Assembly (NCBI GenBank): GCA_000434935.1 | Contig: FR882175.1 | Location: 42,082-57,756 of the forward strand | From: Bacteroides sp. CAG:709 | GTDB lineage: Bacteria; Bacteroidota; Bacteroidia; Bacteroidales; UBA932 | Reading direction: 5' to 3' | Length of the DNA: 15,675 nucleotides | Part shown: piece after piece, positions 14,455 through 15,675 of the stretch | Layout of the letters: every line of letters starts with the position of its first letter | Position numbering within the stretch: the stretch's first letter is position 1 | The notes under the pieces: generated by a model | Seen by the model: the letters and a program-made list of their open reading frames with translations, nothing else | The model's database searches: none | What the model was told of the DNA's origin: nothing | Program-made: the position numbers and the translations under genes

Positions 14455-15675
14455 TCAGTCCAACTTGTGGATTGCGAGACCGGAACGGAGCTTCGGCTCG
14501 AACCATGTGGTCTTAGGAGGCATGATGTTGCCGCTGTCGGCGATGTCGGTGAGCTGCTTCATGGAAACAGGATAAAGCGCGAAAGCGACCTTCATCTCAC
14601 CATTGTCCACGCGGCGGGAAAGCTCGCCGAGACCACGGATTCCACCTACGAAATCAATACGTTTGTCCGTGCGGAGATCCTTGATACCCAGAATCTTGCC
14701 AAGAACCAGATTCGAAAGGATCGTCACATCGAGGACGCCGATAGGATCCTTGTCATCATATCTTCCGGCCTTTGCCTCAAGAGAGTACCACTTGCCCTCC
14801 AGATACATGGCGAAGTTATGAAGATGGGAAGGACGATATTCGCCTTCGCCGTCATACGGCTTCACGTCGAAATCCTTGCCGAGAGCCTCGATGAACTGCT
14901 CCGGAGAAAGACCATTGAGATCCTTGACCACGCGGTTGTAATCGATAATCTTCAATTGGCTTTCAGGGAAGCAGACCGTCATGAAATAATTGTACTCTTC
15001 CTGGCCTGTATGGTTCGGATTACCTTCTCGCTTTTCAGCACCGACACGCGCAGCTGCAGCTGTACGATGATGACCATCAGCCACATAGAAAGCATCAACC
15101 TTGGTCGTGAAGATCTCCGTAATGCGGGATATCACGGCATCATCATCGATTACCCAGAAAGCATGACCGAAGCCATTCTCATCTGTAAACGAATACTCCG
15201 GCTCTCCGGAAGCAGCTTTGGCTACTATTTCATTGAGCTCTGCATTGTCCTTATACGCGAAGAAAACAGGCTCGATATTGGCATTCTGGATTTTCACATG
15301 AATCATGCGGTCATCCTCCTTGTCCTTGCGGGTAAGCTCATGCTTTTTGATCTTGCCGTCGGAATAGTCATCGGTATGGGCGCAAAGCACCAGACCATAC
15401 TGAGTTCTTCCGTCCATGGTCTGGGCATAGACATAATAGCAAGGCTTGCCATCCTGAACGAGCCATCCTTTCTTCTGCCACTCGGCAAAATTCTGCACAG
15501 CCTTGTCATATACACGACTGTCGTGATCAGGAAGTATAGGATTGAAATCAATCTCCGGCTTGGTTATATGAAGCAGGGATTTCTCGCCGGCCATGTTCTT
15601 CGCCTCTTCTGAGTTCAATACATCATAAGGAGGTGCAGCTACTTCAGTAACAATATCTTTCGGCGGTCTGACAGC
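14455..15675 (-). CDS. DUF1015 family protein (5' end beyond window)
   Basis: The reading frame is open from the right window edge to the stop at 14455, giving 406 residues. The internal ATG at 15618 is not the start: upstream codons read AVRPPKDIVTEVAAPPYDVL, the conserved N-terminal block of DUF1015, so only a few residues are missing. Other family features are VYAQTMDGRTQYGL, the motif ADGHHRTAAAARVG, and a C-terminal block with DLRTDKRIDFVGG and MPPKTTWFEPKLRSGL. The biochemical role of this soluble family is not established. In Bacteroidota it is often found, as I recall, beside the serine-synthesis genes serC and serA, which could lie just beyond the right edge. A terminator follows at 14382-14416. 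The long plus-strand open frame across this gene is a shadow. Confidence 0.92.
   Translation of the reverse strand, partial: AVRPPKDIVTEVAAPPYDVLNSEEAKNMAGEKSLLHITKPEIDFNPILPDHDSRVYDKAVQNFAEWQKKGWLVQDGKPCYYVYAQTMDGRTQYGLVLCAHTDDYSDGKIKKHELTRKDKEDDRMIHVKIQNANIEPVFFAYKDNAELNEIVAKAASGEPEYSFTDENGFGHAFWVIDDDAVISRITEIFTTKVDAFYVADGHHRTAAAARVGAEKREGNPNHTGQEEYNYFMTVCFPESQLKIIDYNRVVKDLNGLSPEQFIEALGKDFDVKPYDGEGEYRPSHLHNFAMYLEGKWYSLEAKAGRYDDKDPIGVLDVTILSNLVLGKILGIKDLRTDKRIDFVGGIRGLGELSRRVDNGEMKVAFALYPVSMKQLTDIADSGNIMPPKTTWFEPKLRSGLAIHKLD

Noticed and set aside
14404..15612. 402-codon open frame on the plus strand opposite the DUF1015 gene
   Set aside because: The minus-strand frame carries conserved DUF1015 motifs throughout; the plus-strand translation has none and is a shadow.

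Overview
The window is a chromosomal segment of a Bacteroidota member, most likely order Bacteroidales. The evidence is the protein set: MetRS with a KISTS signature and a C-terminal OB domain, an alanyl-tRNA synthetase starting MMTSNEIRQKF, a long RecQ with a C-terminal extension, a DUF3127 protein, DUF308 and DUF1015. One promoter also fits the Bacteroidota layout TTTG-N19-TAnnTTTG. Shine-Dalgarno sequences are not conspicuous. Genus cannot be fixed from the sequence alone. All recognised genes are chromosomal housekeeping types. I see no integrase, transposase, phage, tRNA, rRNA or Cas gene.

Layout. Only recQ lies on the plus strand. Bases 1-1304 hold the 5' two fifths or so of alaS (minus, runs off the left edge). 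Bases 1305-1668 are non-coding, with the alaS leader, a degenerate 51-bp tandem repeat and a strong terminator. Bases 1669-7239 hold a compact minus-strand cluster, read as DUF3127 (SSB-like tail), DUF308 membrane protein, dnaG, metG. An FKBP-type prolyl isomerase lipoprotein gene (7468-8262, minus) has its own terminator and is divergent from recQ (8446-10647, plus). A PHP-family phosphatase gene (10695-11576) and fhs (11576-13243) form a coupled minus-strand pair whose start and stop codons overlap. A CYTH-domain gene (13511-14005) and a DUF1015 gene (14455-15675, runs off the right edge) complete the window.

How the genes fit. DnaG (primer synthesis), the SSB-like DUF3127 protein and RecQ relate to replication and repair. 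AlaRS and MetRS serve translation. Fhs makes 10-formyl-tetrahydrofolate. The FKBP protein is a predicted envelope folding factor.

The non-coding DNA is the least ordinary part. Two loci (1454-1582 and 14066-14194) each carry three copies of a 27-bp module centred on AAAACGTTTT, with exactly 51-bp spacing. Within each locus the arms flanking the spacers are complementary, and in one place both arms have changed together. Next to the second locus is a 121-bp element with 28-bp inverted arms (14212-14332). Upstream of fhs is a 194-bp structured element with 18-bp inverted ends (13266-13459), and part of it recurs upstream of the DUF308 gene (6709-6778). These look like interspersed, structured repeat families or cis-acting RNAs. 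No protein-coding system explains them.
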